From Thalassobius sp965218685 (lineage in GTDB: Bacteria; Pseudomonadota; Alphaproteobacteria; Rhodobacterales; Rhodobacteraceae): DNA of 64,000 nucleotides. The notes beneath the pieces were generated by a model. It ran no database searches and was not told the DNA's origin. It saw only the letters and a program-made list of their open reading frames with translations. The stretch is from the NCBI RefSeq assembly GCF_965218685.1, contig NZ_OZ244657.1, forward strand, positions 2,108,001 to 2,172,000, written 5' to 3'. Of the stretch, positions 43,824-52,367 are shown in pieces (position 1 is the stretch's first letter; the number at the start of each line of letters is the position of its first letter). A program made the position numbers and the translations under genes.

Positions 43824-44219
43824 CTAGCTGATCAAGGCCGACCGGCACTCGTTAAGCTGACGATGGGCCATGGCCAAGGCCAGGCGGGCGCGACGATCAT
43901 CGCTCCGAAACGTCCCCTGGCTGAGAAGAACCGCCTGAGCCTGCTTGGCTTCGATCCGCCAGTGCAAAATCTCGCGGCCACGGCCAGGCGGGGTCATGGC
44001 CTCGAGTATGTCGATGGCAGATTGCCGCTCGGCCTTGGTGCGCTCCGAGGCGACGCCGTCGAACATCCACTGAAATTCCATCTGCGCGGAAAGCCGTCCT
44101 GCACATTGCGCAAAGAACCGGATCTGATCGTCCGGCGACATCGCCACAGCAGGACTGCCCACCAGCGCCAAAAGGCCGCTGATCAGGGCGCTTGTTAGAA
44201 AAGTTTTTAAACTGCTCAT
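43824..44219 (-). CDS. Small exported hypothetical protein between cobS and cobT
   Basis: This 131-residue protein has a clear signal peptide (FLTSALISGLLALVGSPAVA, cleavage after about residue 26). The mature part is helical and charged, with two cysteines (FFAQCAGRLSAQME, and LNECRSALIS at the end) that could form a disulfide. I do not recognise a family. It has the same strand as cobT and cobS, but a terminator after cobS suggests its own promoter in the AT-rich 44220-44300. Whether it relates to cobalamin synthesis is unknown. Confidence 0.75.
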   Translation of the reverse strand: MSSLKTFLTSALISGLLALVGSPAVAMSPDDQIRFFAQCAGRLSAQMEFQWMFDGVASERTKAERQSAIDILEAMTPPGRGREILHWRIEAKQAQAVLLSQGTFRSDDRRARLALAMAHRQLNECRSALIS

Positions 44220-44300
44220 GTTTTAGACTTTACGGTCAAAAAACGACGTATCAAGTAGGCAGTTTGAAAACTATTCTTTTGAGATAGCGTGAATTCAACG

Positions 44301-44325
44301 AAAAACGGCACCCAGAAGGGTGCCG
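44301..44325 (-). terminator. Rho-independent terminator of cobS
   Basis: On the minus strand an 8-bp stem CGGCACCC/GGGTGCCG with a TTCT loop is followed by TTTTTCG. It lies 28 bases after the cobS stop codon and separates cobS from the small exported-protein gene. Confidence 0.9.
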
Positions 44326-44353
44326 ATCATCTTTGAGTTGTGTTTTCGTGGGG

Positions 44354-45325
44354 TCAGGTCATTGCCATCGAGGCCGCGCTTTCGGGCAGTTCCTCGTCAA
44401 AGCAACGCTGATAGAACTCGGCCACAGTCTGACGTTCCAGCTCGTCACATTTGTTCAGGAAGGACAGGCGGAAGGCGTAGCCGACATTGCGGAAAATCTC
44501 GGCGTTCTGGGCCCAGTTGATCACGGTTCGCGGGCTCATCACCGTGGACAGATCGCCGTTCATAAAGGCGGTCCGGGTCAGATCCGCCAGCGTGACCATC
44601 TGAGCAATCGTCTTGCGGCCGCTTTCGGTGTTGTAATGCGGGTTCTTGGACAGGATGATCTGCGTTTCCGCGTCATGGCTGAGATAGTTCAGCGTGGCCA
44701 CCAGCGACCAACGGTCCATCTGGGCCTGGTTGATCTGCTGCGTGCCGTGATACAGGCCGGTGGTGTCGCCCAGACCCACGGTATTTGCCGTGGCGAACAG
44801 GCGGAAATAGGGGTTCGGCGTGATCACCTCGTTCTGGTCCAGCAGTGTCAGTTTGCCGTCATGTTCCAGCACACGCTGGATCACGAACATCACGTCTGCG
44901 CGGCCCGCATCATATTCGTCGAACACGATCGCAGTGGGATTGCGCAGCGCCCAGGGCAGGATTCCTTCGTGGAATTCGGTGACCTGTTTGCCGTCTTTCA
45001 GCTTGATCGCGTCCTTACCAATCAGGTCGATCCGGCTGATGTGGCTGTCCAGGTTCACGCGCACGCACGGCCAATTCAGACGCGCGGCGACCTGTTCGAT
45101 ATGAGTCGATTTTCCGGTGCCGTGATAGCCCTGAATCATCACACGGCGATTGCGCGAGAAACCGGCCAGAATGGCCAGGGTGGTGTCAGGGTCGAACTTG
45201 TAGGTGGGGTCCACCTCGGGTACACGCTCGGAACGCTCGGCAAAGCCCTTTACGGTCATGTCGGTATCGATGCCAAAGACATCGCGAACAGAGACATCTT
45301 CGGTGGGTTTGGCGTTCATTTCCAT
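44354..45325 (-). CDS. cobS: Aerobic cobaltochelatase subunit CobS
   Basis: This 323-residue AAA+ ATPase is partner of CobT and CobN in cobalt insertion. It has Walker A GYHGTGKSTH, Walker B IVFDEYDAGR, the sensor-type LFATANTVGLGDTTGLYHG and a C-terminal helical domain. The length is standard for CobS. A second ATG two codons downstream is possible. A DnaJ-domain gene lies 151 bases upstream on the same strand, a common neighbour in Rhodobacteraceae. No cobalamin riboswitch was recognised in the leader. Confidence 0.95.
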   Translation of the reverse strand: MEMNAKPTEDVSVRDVFGIDTDMTVKGFAERSERVPEVDPTYKFDPDTTLAILAGFSRNRRVMIQGYHGTGKSTHIEQVAARLNWPCVRVNLDSHISRIDLIGKDAIKLKDGKQVTEFHEGILPWALRNPTAIVFDEYDAGRADVMFVIQRVLEHDGKLTLLDQNEVITPNPYFRLFATANTVGLGDTTGLYHGTQQINQAQMDRWSLVATLNYLSHDAETQIILSKNPHYNTESGRKTIAQMVTLADLTRTAFMNGDLSTVMSPRTVINWAQNAEIFRNVGYAFRLSFLNKCDELERQTVAEFYQRCFDEELPESAASMAMT

Positions 45326-45476
45326 TGTGCGCTTGCCTTTGCCTACGTGCTAAAATCAGGGCCGGATGCCCAGCCCTTGTGTGGTGCAACATATATGCCC
45401 GAAGGGCAAGGGCAAGTCGCCTTTTCCGCCGCGTCCTGCATCAAGATTAGGCTTTGTGGGTGGGTCCGGTCGCAGC

Positions 45477-46100
45477 CTACTTGAAGCTGCGACTGTCCTT
45501 GATCTGATCCCAGGCCCACATGACTTCTTGGAGCTGCTCTTCCTGGCTGCGATCTCCGCCGTTCATGTCGGGGTGCAGCACCTTGATAAGCTTCTTGTAA
45601 GCCTTGCGGATTTCCGCCTTGGACCAGTTGTCCTGAGCTTCCAGAATGTCGACGGCACGGCGTTCGGTCGGGGGCAGACGACGCCCGCCGGTATTGGCCT
45701 TGCCGGGGTTCTTGGTGGCGTTTTCGCCCAGAACCTGGTGTGGGTCCTCGATGCCCAGGCGCGCCCATGCGCGGGCCTCGGGGTCGCCCATGGGACGGGT
45801 CTGGCGTTCCCAAACCTTGTCCTTGGACATCTGGGCATTCATCTCGGCCTCGGTCGTGCCGTCGAAGAAGCTCCATTTCTGGTTATACTCGCGCACGTGG
45901 TCCTTGCAGAACCACAGGAACTCATCCAGCACATCCGGTGCTCTGGGTGCACGGTATTTGCCCGGCTCTTCGCACCCCTCGTGTTCGCACACACGTGTCG
46001 AGGTTTCCGAAGCACCGCTCATCCCCCGTCGACCGCGGGGGTTTTTCTTCTTGGCCGATTTGACCGACATATCGAAACCAAAAGGGTCAGATTTAGTCAT
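45477..46100 (-). CDS. DnaJ-domain protein
   Basis: This 207-residue protein has a C-terminal J domain (about 145-205) with WSKAEIRKAYKKLIKVLHPDMNGGD, so the HPD triad that stimulates Hsp70 is intact. The central part has Cys/His spacing VCEHEGCEEPGKY and WFCKDHVREYN, resembling a Zn site. The basic N-terminus reads KSAKKKNPRGRRG. It is a cytoplasmic co-chaperone of type III/DjlA-like form, not DnaJ itself. The ATG at 46100 is chosen; the open frame upstream has no similarity. It lies upstream of cobS and may help chelatase assembly, which is inference. Confidence 0.88.
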   Translation of the reverse strand: MTKSDPFGFDMSVKSAKKKNPRGRRGMSGASETSTRVCEHEGCEEPGKYRAPRAPDVLDEFLWFCKDHVREYNQKWSFFDGTTEAEMNAQMSKDKVWERQTRPMGDPEARAWARLGIEDPHQVLGENATKNPGKANTGGRRLPPTERRAVDILEAQDNWSKAEIRKAYKKLIKVLHPDMNGGDRSQEEQLQEVMWAWDQIKDSRSFK

Positions 46101-46263
46101 TGGATCACCTATTCGACTCGGACGGTGGATAATAGACTTTCTGGCGCTGAGTTGAAGGGGGGGCGCGAGAAAAAAACTGCGAATAACTGGGCTTTTGGGC
46201 GGAGCTTTGCCGAGCAATATCGCCTAACCTTTGGAAAATAAATCAAAACCAGATGAGTAAAAT

Positions 46264-46737
46264 TCAGGCAGACTTGTCTTGAGCGGGTTCGGTTTGATCG
46301 TCCTGGAGCGTGGATGAGCCCGCTTTCAATCTGGCGGCGCGTTCTATCAGCGGGCTGGCATCCGGAGAGCCCATGTCCTCGGCATCTTCCACGCCGTTGT
46401 CCTGCGATTCCAAGAAAAAATCGGACGGAGTGTTCGGCGATTCTGTTTGCTCTTCGGGCGAGGGCGCCGGCAACTGCTTGGGCGCTGTCGTCTGCTCGGC
46501 GGCCTGTGCAGGGCGGCGAAACACCAGCATGTTGCGATAGCTGGTCGTGACCGAAGTCAGCCCGTGGCGCTCTTCACAGGGCAGGGTTTCGGCGCGCTGG
46601 TATTCCCAGCCCTCGGCGCCCATCTGGTTCATCACCTCTTGCAGCGCAAGCGCAAAGCGCGCATCGGTGCCGCGTACGCCCTTGGCCTTTTTCCCCTTCA
46701 CCGGGGCGGGAACTACCTTGTACTCGAATACTGGCAT
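46264..46737 (-). CDS. DUF4177-type protein with acidic tail
   Basis: This 157-residue protein starts FEYKVVPAP and has EVMNQMGAEGWEYQRAETLP, the DUF4177 core pattern, then RNMLVFRRP at about residue 75-83. The second half (85-157) is low-complexity, rich in Glu, Ser, Pro and Asp, and probably disordered. The role is unknown. The start at 46737 begins directly at the domain. No terminator is seen after it. Confidence 0.78.
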   Translation of the reverse strand: MPVFEYKVVPAPVKGKKAKGVRGTDARFALALQEVMNQMGAEGWEYQRAETLPCEERHGLTSVTTSYRNMLVFRRPAQAAEQTTAPKQLPAPSPEEQTESPNTPSDFFLESQDNGVEDAEDMGSPDASPLIERAARLKAGSSTLQDDQTEPAQDKSA

Positions 46738-46869
46738 TACAAATGTCCGTTCTGAAAATCCGGGCAATCATATCAGCCGTTTGCAAAATGTCCAAAGCTG
46801 CGGGCGGTAAGTGAACGCCGTGGCAACCAGTTGCTGAGACCTTGATCGCGGTCGCAACACAGGTGCCCC

Positions 46870-47139
46870 ATGACCCGAGAGATCAGCAACTATTCCGACT
46901 GGATATTCACCGAAACCGTTGCAGACCGAGGCTCGGCCCGGTGCCGCTGCGGGCTGTGTGGGCAGCGCAATCTGCGCTATCATTTCGAGGTCCGTAATCG
47001 CCGCAACGGTCACCGGATGTGGGTCGGATCCAGCTGTATATTGAAGTTCGGGCTGACGGTGATGCAGGGCGGCAAGCAGCTTTCGGCGGACGAGGCGCGC
47101 CGCAAACTTGGCCGCATTGCCCGGCGTTTGCGTGGATGA
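46870..47139 (+). CDS. Small cysteine-rich, probably Zn-binding protein
   Basis: This 89-residue basic protein contains CRCGLCGQRNLRYHFEV with three Cys in CxCxxC spacing, then WVGSSCI with a fourth Cys about 25 residues on. A beta hairpin between them (EVRNRRNGHRMWVG) fits a zinc-ribbon-like knuckle. The C-terminus is a basic helix (ARRKLGRIARRL), possibly nucleic-acid binding. I do not recognise a named family. Its stop abuts the stop of the convergent thioesterase gene in TGATCA. The ribosome site is weak, but composition and the Cys pattern argue for a real gene. Confidence 0.7.
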   Translation: MTREISNYSDWIFTETVADRGSARCRCGLCGQRNLRYHFEVRNRRNGHRMWVGSSCILKFGLTVMQGGKQLSADEARRKLGRIARRLRG

Positions 47140-47619
47140 TCAGCCCTTGCGAATGGTCATAGGCTTGCCCACGAAATCGGGCACTGGCGATGCGCTGTGG
47201 TCTTTCAGCATGGCCTGCACCTTGGCGGCCACATCATCGGGGTAAGGGGCAACCTTGGGCCCGCTCATGTCGATATGCAGTCCGATCCCTTCGCCCGTCG
47301 CCGACAGCCAGCCATCCTGATGAAACAGCCACTGACAAAAATGGAACTTGCGCCCGTCGCTGTCCAGCAGTTGAAACCCAACCTTGACCTTGGCGCCCAC
47401 ATGCAGCTCTTGCAGATATCGCACGCGAAAGTCGGCGCTATAGGTGGTGTGTTTGCGGGTGGCAGCATAGTCCGGGCCAAAGCCCATCAGCTCGAACGCC
47501 TGATCCGCCCCGCGATCGAATAACACGTTGTAATAGGCCATGTTCAGATGGCCGTTATAGTCGATCCATTCGGGCAGGACCTCCATTTCCGAGGACATGA
47601 AGGGGGGCTGGTGCTGCAT
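47140..47619 (-). CDS. Hotdog-fold acyl-CoA thioesterase
   Basis: This 159-residue protein of the 4-hydroxybenzoyl-CoA thioesterase-like superfamily has WIDYNGHLNMAYYNVLFDRGAD, where the Asp-Tyr-Asn-Gly-His-Leu-Asn block is the usual catalytic/CoA region. RVRYLQELHVGAKVKVGFQLLDSDGRKFHFCQWL is the central helix-strand part. It resembles thioesterases found with carnitine degradation genes, but none are present here, so the substrate is open. Confidence 0.88.
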   Translation of the reverse strand: MQHQPPFMSSEMEVLPEWIDYNGHLNMAYYNVLFDRGADQAFELMGFGPDYAATRKHTTYSADFRVRYLQELHVGAKVKVGFQLLDSDGRKFHFCQWLFHQDGWLSATGEGIGLHIDMSGPKVAPYPDDVAAKVQAMLKDHSASPVPDFVGKPMTIRKG

Positions 47620-47686
47620 GGTCTGTTTCCTTTGACTGTCTTGGGCAGAGCCTAGTCAAACCAACCGCTGCTGACCAGTCTGAGGC

Positions 47687-48661
47687 TTAGAAACGACGCA
47701 ACGATTTAAGCAGCGCTTTCACGCGCTCTTTGAGGGGTAGGTAAGGCCAAATCTGCCGGGCGTTTTCCTTATCCAGGTGCCGCGAGCGCGGGATGTCCTG
47801 TGGGGGCACCAGATGAAAGCCCAGCTTGGCAGAGACCTCGGTCCGCTTCTTTGCATAGTCGCGTATTTCATGAGGCCGCAGCCCGTCGATCCTGTATTTG
47901 TCACCTGGCAGGTTCCAACGTTCTGAAATTTCTTTGTCAGTCCGTCGCCCGCTGCCCGGTGGGTTTTGCAGGTTGTAAAGGTACATGGCCCGCACAGCCG
48001 GAGCGGACAGGGATTCGTTCTCGCGGCTTTCGGACAGGCCAAGCGTATCGAAATCGGGCAGGTTGAATTCGCGCAGCAAGCTGTTGCACAGCCCTTGCTT
48101 CACCGCGTCCTCGAACTTGATGAAATGGGTTCTGTCAGCGCCGAATTCGCGCTTTATGTTCAAGGGGATGCGGTGAATGCGACGGATAGAAGTGGCATAG
48201 GCGGTGGGGCGAAAGAACTCGCCAACCTTGGCCATTTGTTGACTGTTCGAAGCCATCCAGGGCAGCAGCTCGCGGTAATAATACAGCGCGTGAACCTCGC
48301 CATATTCGGACAGGGCCGCATGAATGCGAGCCAGTTCCGCAGGTCTCATAAGACACAGGAATTCGTTGGATAGGATCGCAGTGCCGCTAAGCGATTTGAG
48401 CTGTTTGAAAAGCTGCCAGCGTACGTTCTCGTCGCGCTTTTCGATCTGCTCGGCGCTCAGGCGCGAGCGACGGTTCCACAGATCACGCATGGGGTCGGTC
48501 ATGAAGGCCGAGTACAGATTCTTGTAGGCGCCCCTTTGCCCCAGAAAATGCACCCCGTGTTCGGCCAACACGCCCTTGTTGGAAAAAAGGCTGCGCTGAA
48601 TCGAGGTGGACCCGGTTTTATGCGGGCCCAGATGCAGGATAATTCTCAGATCCTTGGCCAT
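47687..48661 (-). CDS. Sulfotransferase-like P-loop protein
   Basis: This 324-residue protein begins LRIILHLGPHKTGSTSIQRSLF, a PAPS-binding 5'-phosphosulfate loop typical of sulfotransferase-fold proteins. Other motifs are weak: AILSNEF and a ...RRIHRIPLNI stretch. The rest is basic and divergent. It could transfer sulfate to a surface polysaccharide or be a divergent relative. It lies 15 bases after gatB on the same strand, so it is likely read through from gatB. Confidence 0.78.
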   Translation of the reverse strand: MAKDLRIILHLGPHKTGSTSIQRSLFSNKGVLAEHGVHFLGQRGAYKNLYSAFMTDPMRDLWNRRSRLSAEQIEKRDENVRWQLFKQLKSLSGTAILSNEFLCLMRPAELARIHAALSEYGEVHALYYYRELLPWMASNSQQMAKVGEFFRPTAYATSIRRIHRIPLNIKREFGADRTHFIKFEDAVKQGLCNSLLREFNLPDFDTLGLSESRENESLSAPAVRAMYLYNLQNPPGSGRRTDKEISERWNLPGDKYRIDGLRPHEIRDYAKKRTEVSAKLGFHLVPPQDIPRSRHLDKENARQIWPYLPLKERVKALLKSLRRF

Positions 48662-48676
48662 CTGATGCCTCTTGGC

Positions 48677-50191
48677 TTACAGGCCCAGTTTCTGAGCGAC
48701 CAATTGGTTGACGGCCTTGGGGTTGGCCTTGCCACCGGTTGCCTTCATTACCTGCCCCACGAACCAGCCCGCAAGTTTCGGGTTTTGCTTGGCTTTTTCG
48801 ACCTGGGCGGGGTTGGCGGCGATGATCTCGTCCACCGCGGCCTCGATTGCGCCGGTGTCGGTGACCTGCTTCATGCCGCGCTCTTCGACGATTTTATCGG
48901 GGTCTCCGCCTTCGGTATAGACGATCTCGAACAGGTCCTTGGCGATCTTGCCGCTGATGGCGTCCGACTTGATCAGCTTGATGATCGCGGCCAATTGGGC
49001 GGGCGACACCGGGCTGTCGGTGATGTCGTGATCTTCTTTTTTCAGGCGGCCGAACAATTCGTTGATGACCCAGTTGGCGGCCAGTTTGCCGTCGCCTGCC
49101 TCGCCTGCGACCTCTTCGAAAAAGGCAGCGTTCGGCACTTCTGCGGTCAGCACGCTGGCGTCATATTCCGACAGGCCGAAGTCGCCGATAAAGCGGGCCT
49201 TCTTCTCGTCCGGCAGTTCGGGCAGCGAGGCGGCGATATCATCGACCCAGGCTTGTTCGATCTCCAGGGGCAGCAGGTCGGGGTCGGGGAAATAGCGGTA
49301 GTCATGCGCTTCTTCCTTGGACCGCATCGAGCGTGTCTCGTTCTTGTCCGGATCGTACAGGCGGGTTTCCTGCACGACTTCGCCACCGGCTTCGACGATG
49401 GCGATCTGGCGGCGGGCTTCGACCTCGATCGCGGCCTGGATAAAGCGCATCGAGTTCATGTTCTTGATCTCGCAGCGCGTACCCAGATGGCTGAAGTCCT
49501 GGGTTTCCTGGTACTTTTCGTACTGGCCGGGCCGGCAGATCGACACGTTCACATCCGCGCGCAGGTTGCCGTTCTGCATGTTGCCATCGCAGGTGCCCAA
49601 GTAACGCAGGATCTGGCGCATTTTGGTGACATAGGCGGCGGCCTCTTCGGGGCCACGAATGTCGGGGCGGGACACGATCTCCATCAGGGCGACGCCTGTC
49701 CGGTTCAGGTCCACGAAGGACATGTTCGGATCCATATCGTGCACCGATTTGCCTGCGTCCTGTTCCAGGTGGATACGTTCGATCCGCACCAGGCGCGCCA
49801 CGCCGGGGCCCATATCGACCAGAATCTCGCCCTCGCCCACGATGGGGTGATAGAGCTGGCTGATCTGATAGCCCTGCGGCAGATCGGGGTAGAAATAGTT
49901 CTTGCGGTCAAAAGCGGACCAAAGGTTGATCTCGGCCTTCAGGCCCAGACCGGTGCGCACGGCTTGTTCGACACAGAATTCATTGATCACGGGCAGCATG
50001 CCGGGCATGGCCGAATCCACGAAGGCTACGTTCGAGTTGGGTTCCGCCCCGAATTTGGTCGATGCACCCGAAAACAGTTTCGCTTTCGAGCTGACCTGCG
50101 CGTGCACCTCCATACCGATCACCAGTTCCCAATCGTGCTTGGCTCCGGCAATCACCTTGGGTTTCGGGGTCTCATAGGTCAGGTCCAGCAT
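48677..50191 (-). CDS. gatB: Aspartyl/glutamyl-tRNA(Asn/Gln) amidotransferase subunit B
   Basis: This 504-residue subunit of the GatCAB amidotransferase corrects Glu-tRNA(Gln) and Asp-tRNA(Asn). It has WELVIGMEVHAQVSSKAKLFSG, FDRKNYFYPDLPQGYQISQLY, DLNRTGVALMEIVSRPDIR and RCEIKNMNSMRFIQAAI. The C-terminal YqeY-like tail domain ends GKANPKAVNQLV. gatA and gatC are not in the window. The gene is full-length. Confidence 0.97.
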   Translation of the reverse strand: MLDLTYETPKPKVIAGAKHDWELVIGMEVHAQVSSKAKLFSGASTKFGAEPNSNVAFVDSAMPGMLPVINEFCVEQAVRTGLGLKAEINLWSAFDRKNYFYPDLPQGYQISQLYHPIVGEGEILVDMGPGVARLVRIERIHLEQDAGKSVHDMDPNMSFVDLNRTGVALMEIVSRPDIRGPEEAAAYVTKMRQILRYLGTCDGNMQNGNLRADVNVSICRPGQYEKYQETQDFSHLGTRCEIKNMNSMRFIQAAIEVEARRQIAIVEAGGEVVQETRLYDPDKNETRSMRSKEEAHDYRYFPDPDLLPLEIEQAWVDDIAASLPELPDEKKARFIGDFGLSEYDASVLTAEVPNAAFFEEVAGEAGDGKLAANWVINELFGRLKKEDHDITDSPVSPAQLAAIIKLIKSDAISGKIAKDLFEIVYTEGGDPDKIVEERGMKQVTDTGAIEAAVDEIIAANPAQVEKAKQNPKLAGWFVGQVMKATGGKANPKAVNQLVAQKLGL

Positions 50192-50293
50192 CTATCCGCC
50201 CTTTGTCACAGCAATTCCATCGCGTTCTAGGACAGGGGTGCCAAAGGGGCAAGAGGGCATGGGCCGGTTTGCGCGCCACTTTGCGCGTCGTGA

Positions 50294-51604
50294 TTAGCCT
50301 CGGGGCAGAATTTGCGGACCCTGTTCGCCGAAAACCACGCGAGCGCCGTTGCGAATCTCGGTCTCGAAATGACGCGAGATACGGCGGAAAGCGCTGCCGC
50401 GGCCCTCTTCGGCCAGTTTCTCGGTATAGATCATGGCCTCTTCGCTGGCCTGGTCTTGCTCGGCCATGGCCCAGATCAGGGGGTGCACCTCGCGCAGGTG
50501 GTCCTTCAGTATCCAGTCAAACGCACCGCGCAGGGCGGTCAGTTGATCCTGATAGGGGCTGTTGCGCATGGGGCGCCCGCTTAGCGTGATCGAACAGAAC
50601 GCGGCAAACAGGTTCGCCGTATGCTGATCCTGCCGGCGGTTCATGATGTCCCGTATGCCTTCGATGAACAGGTTCGGCTCCAGCATCTCCAGAACATCGG
50701 GGTCCAGCCGCAACGCGTCCAGACAGGTCCAGGTATAGCCGCCCGCGCCCCAGATATCCTGTGTCAAGGCAGCAATGCGGCGGGCCTGCACCTCAAGCTG
50801 TTGATGCGAGCCGAACCAGCGCGGCAGCATGAAACGGCCAAACTGGCGCATGTGATTGGGATTGTGCGGGTCCAGGTCGATCAGGTCTTCGTAGTCATCG
50901 ACCACCCGGGTTTCCGGCGCCTCCTGGGCGGGCAGCAATTTGCAGCGTGCAGAGGCCAGGGCAGGGCTGTTCTGTTCGAAGGCGTCGAACCGGTCCAGGA
51001 TCTCTTGTGCGCTGGCCATGCAGGCATGGAAAGCTTTGGTGCTGTGCTTGGACAGGCCCTCGGTTTTCGGGCCCACGTTGGTTTCCACCGCGTGAAAGGC
51101 CCAGGCCACGTCCATCAAGGCGTGCAGCACCACCAGCGCGACGCCATAGTCCTTGGGGCTGTCCTCCAGCGCGAATTCCAGATGCTCAAGCGCAGGCAGG
51201 GCTTCGACATCGCCGGGGTTCACCCTGCCAGAACGAATTTGCCGGGTCAGCGGCTCGACGACATCCGTGCGCGCGCCAAAGGCCAGAAGATCGGCCAGGG
51301 GCATGTCGGCCTTGGTGCGGGCGCGGGTACGGTCATGGTGGCGCAGTTCCTGACCCAGCTCCTCCCACATGTCCTGACGGGCCAGAAACTGCCCCCGAGA
51401 GATCACGTATTCACGTCGCGACTGTTCAGTCGAGGTATCGGTGACCGGAATGTCCAGTGCCCGCTGCAGGCGGATCGGCATCGGGCCCGGGGGCGCCTGC
51501 GGTTCCGCGACCTGTGGCGCAGGGGCACGCGCACTTGCCTTGCGCCGCAACAGGGCTGGGGCGCGCAGCTTCAGGCTTGGACGTTTGGACAGCAGGTGCT
51601 TCAT
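50294..51604 (-). CDS. Uncharacterised 436-residue protein
   Basis: I do not recognise this protein. It is soluble with a basic, Ala/Pro-rich N-terminus (1-45), then mainly helical sequence without repeats or metal motifs. Notable segments are RREYVISRGQFLARQDMWEELGQEL (55-80), DLIDLDPHNPNHMRQFGRFMLPRWFG (about 240) and AGGYTWTCLDALRLDP. It has no signal peptide or membrane segment. Codon use fits the neighbours. It lies 102 bases upstream of gatB on the same strand. Confidence 0.75.
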   Translation of the reverse strand: MKHLLSKRPSLKLRAPALLRRKASARAPAPQVAEPQAPPGPMPIRLQRALDIPVTDTSTEQSRREYVISRGQFLARQDMWEELGQELRHHDRTRARTKADMPLADLLAFGARTDVVEPLTRQIRSGRVNPGDVEALPALEHLEFALEDSPKDYGVALVVLHALMDVAWAFHAVETNVGPKTEGLSKHSTKAFHACMASAQEILDRFDAFEQNSPALASARCKLLPAQEAPETRVVDDYEDLIDLDPHNPNHMRQFGRFMLPRWFGSHQQLEVQARRIAALTQDIWGAGGYTWTCLDALRLDPDVLEMLEPNLFIEGIRDIMNRRQDQHTANLFAAFCSITLSGRPMRNSPYQDQLTALRGAFDWILKDHLREVHPLIWAMAEQDQASEEAMIYTEKLAEEGRGSAFRRISRHFETEIRNGARVVFGEQGPQILPRG

Positions 51605-51805
51605 ACTAATTCCGGTTGCGGGTGACCTAATCGAGTCGCCTATTTGGTATGCTCGCTATATGAGGCTTGGTTTTTGGCGGAAAAATGGCCAAGTGTGGCT
51701 TGTTTTCGGGAAATAGCGCAGCAACTATCGGGCGAGTTAACCTAACGGTAACTAACTGCAAGATTTTTCCAATTTCGGGCTGCAGGGGCAGAATGCCGAA
51801 AATGA

Positions 51806-52249
51806 TCAGGTCAGCGTGACCTTTGCGTCCACCCGGATCGGTTTGCCATCAAACCAGCGGCGCAATTCCTGCGCAGCTGGCAAGCAGGTCAGGGGCAGGT
51901 GAACGCGGCGCCCTCCGGCCAGCTCCAGATGCGGGGGGCGGGCATAAAACGGGGCCGAGCGCGCGCCCACGGCCTGAATCCCCGACAGCGGAAAGGTCCA
52001 GTGTTTGGCGCCGTAATAGACGTTCAGATGCGTCTCGGTCAGCCAGGCGCCCGAGCGTTTGCGGCTTGTCAGCCGTTGCCAAAAAATGGCGGTCATGATG
52101 GCCACGCCGCCAATCAGCAACATCATCTGCCAGGCTGGCAACAGCCTGGCCAGGCCAAACAGGGCTAGCCAGAACAGCACGATTACCGCCCCTGCACCCA
52201 GATGCAGGGGGTCCAACCCACGCCAATGGTATTCATGTATCCGATTCAT
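51806..52249 (-). CDS. Uncharacterised small membrane protein
   Basis: This 147-residue protein has two hydrophobic segments (about 17-37 and 42-58), followed by a soluble part with alternating beta-like sequence (AWLTETHLNVYYGAKHWTFPLSGIQAVGA), similar in pattern to bacterial PH-like membrane-anchored domains. The function is unknown. It lies between an uncharacterised gene and pepN, all on the minus strand. Confidence 0.7.
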   Translation of the reverse strand: MNRIHEYHWRGLDPLHLGAGAVIVLFWLALFGLARLLPAWQMMLLIGGVAIMTAIFWQRLTSRKRSGAWLTETHLNVYYGAKHWTFPLSGIQAVGARSAPFYARPPHLELAGGRRVHLPLTCLPAAQELRRWFDGKPIRVDAKVTLT

Positions 52250-52367
52250 AGATGAACTATGGATGAAACGGTCGAAAACATGAGCGTGCGATATCGCATT
52301 TGGCCTCTTTTTTTGAAGGCATAGTGACAGGCTTGCTTCAGTTCGAGTGCGTATGGTTCCCGGCTGG

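Noticed and set aside
48536..50230. 564-aa plus-strand frame
   Set aside because: Shadow of gatB, with typical antisense composition.
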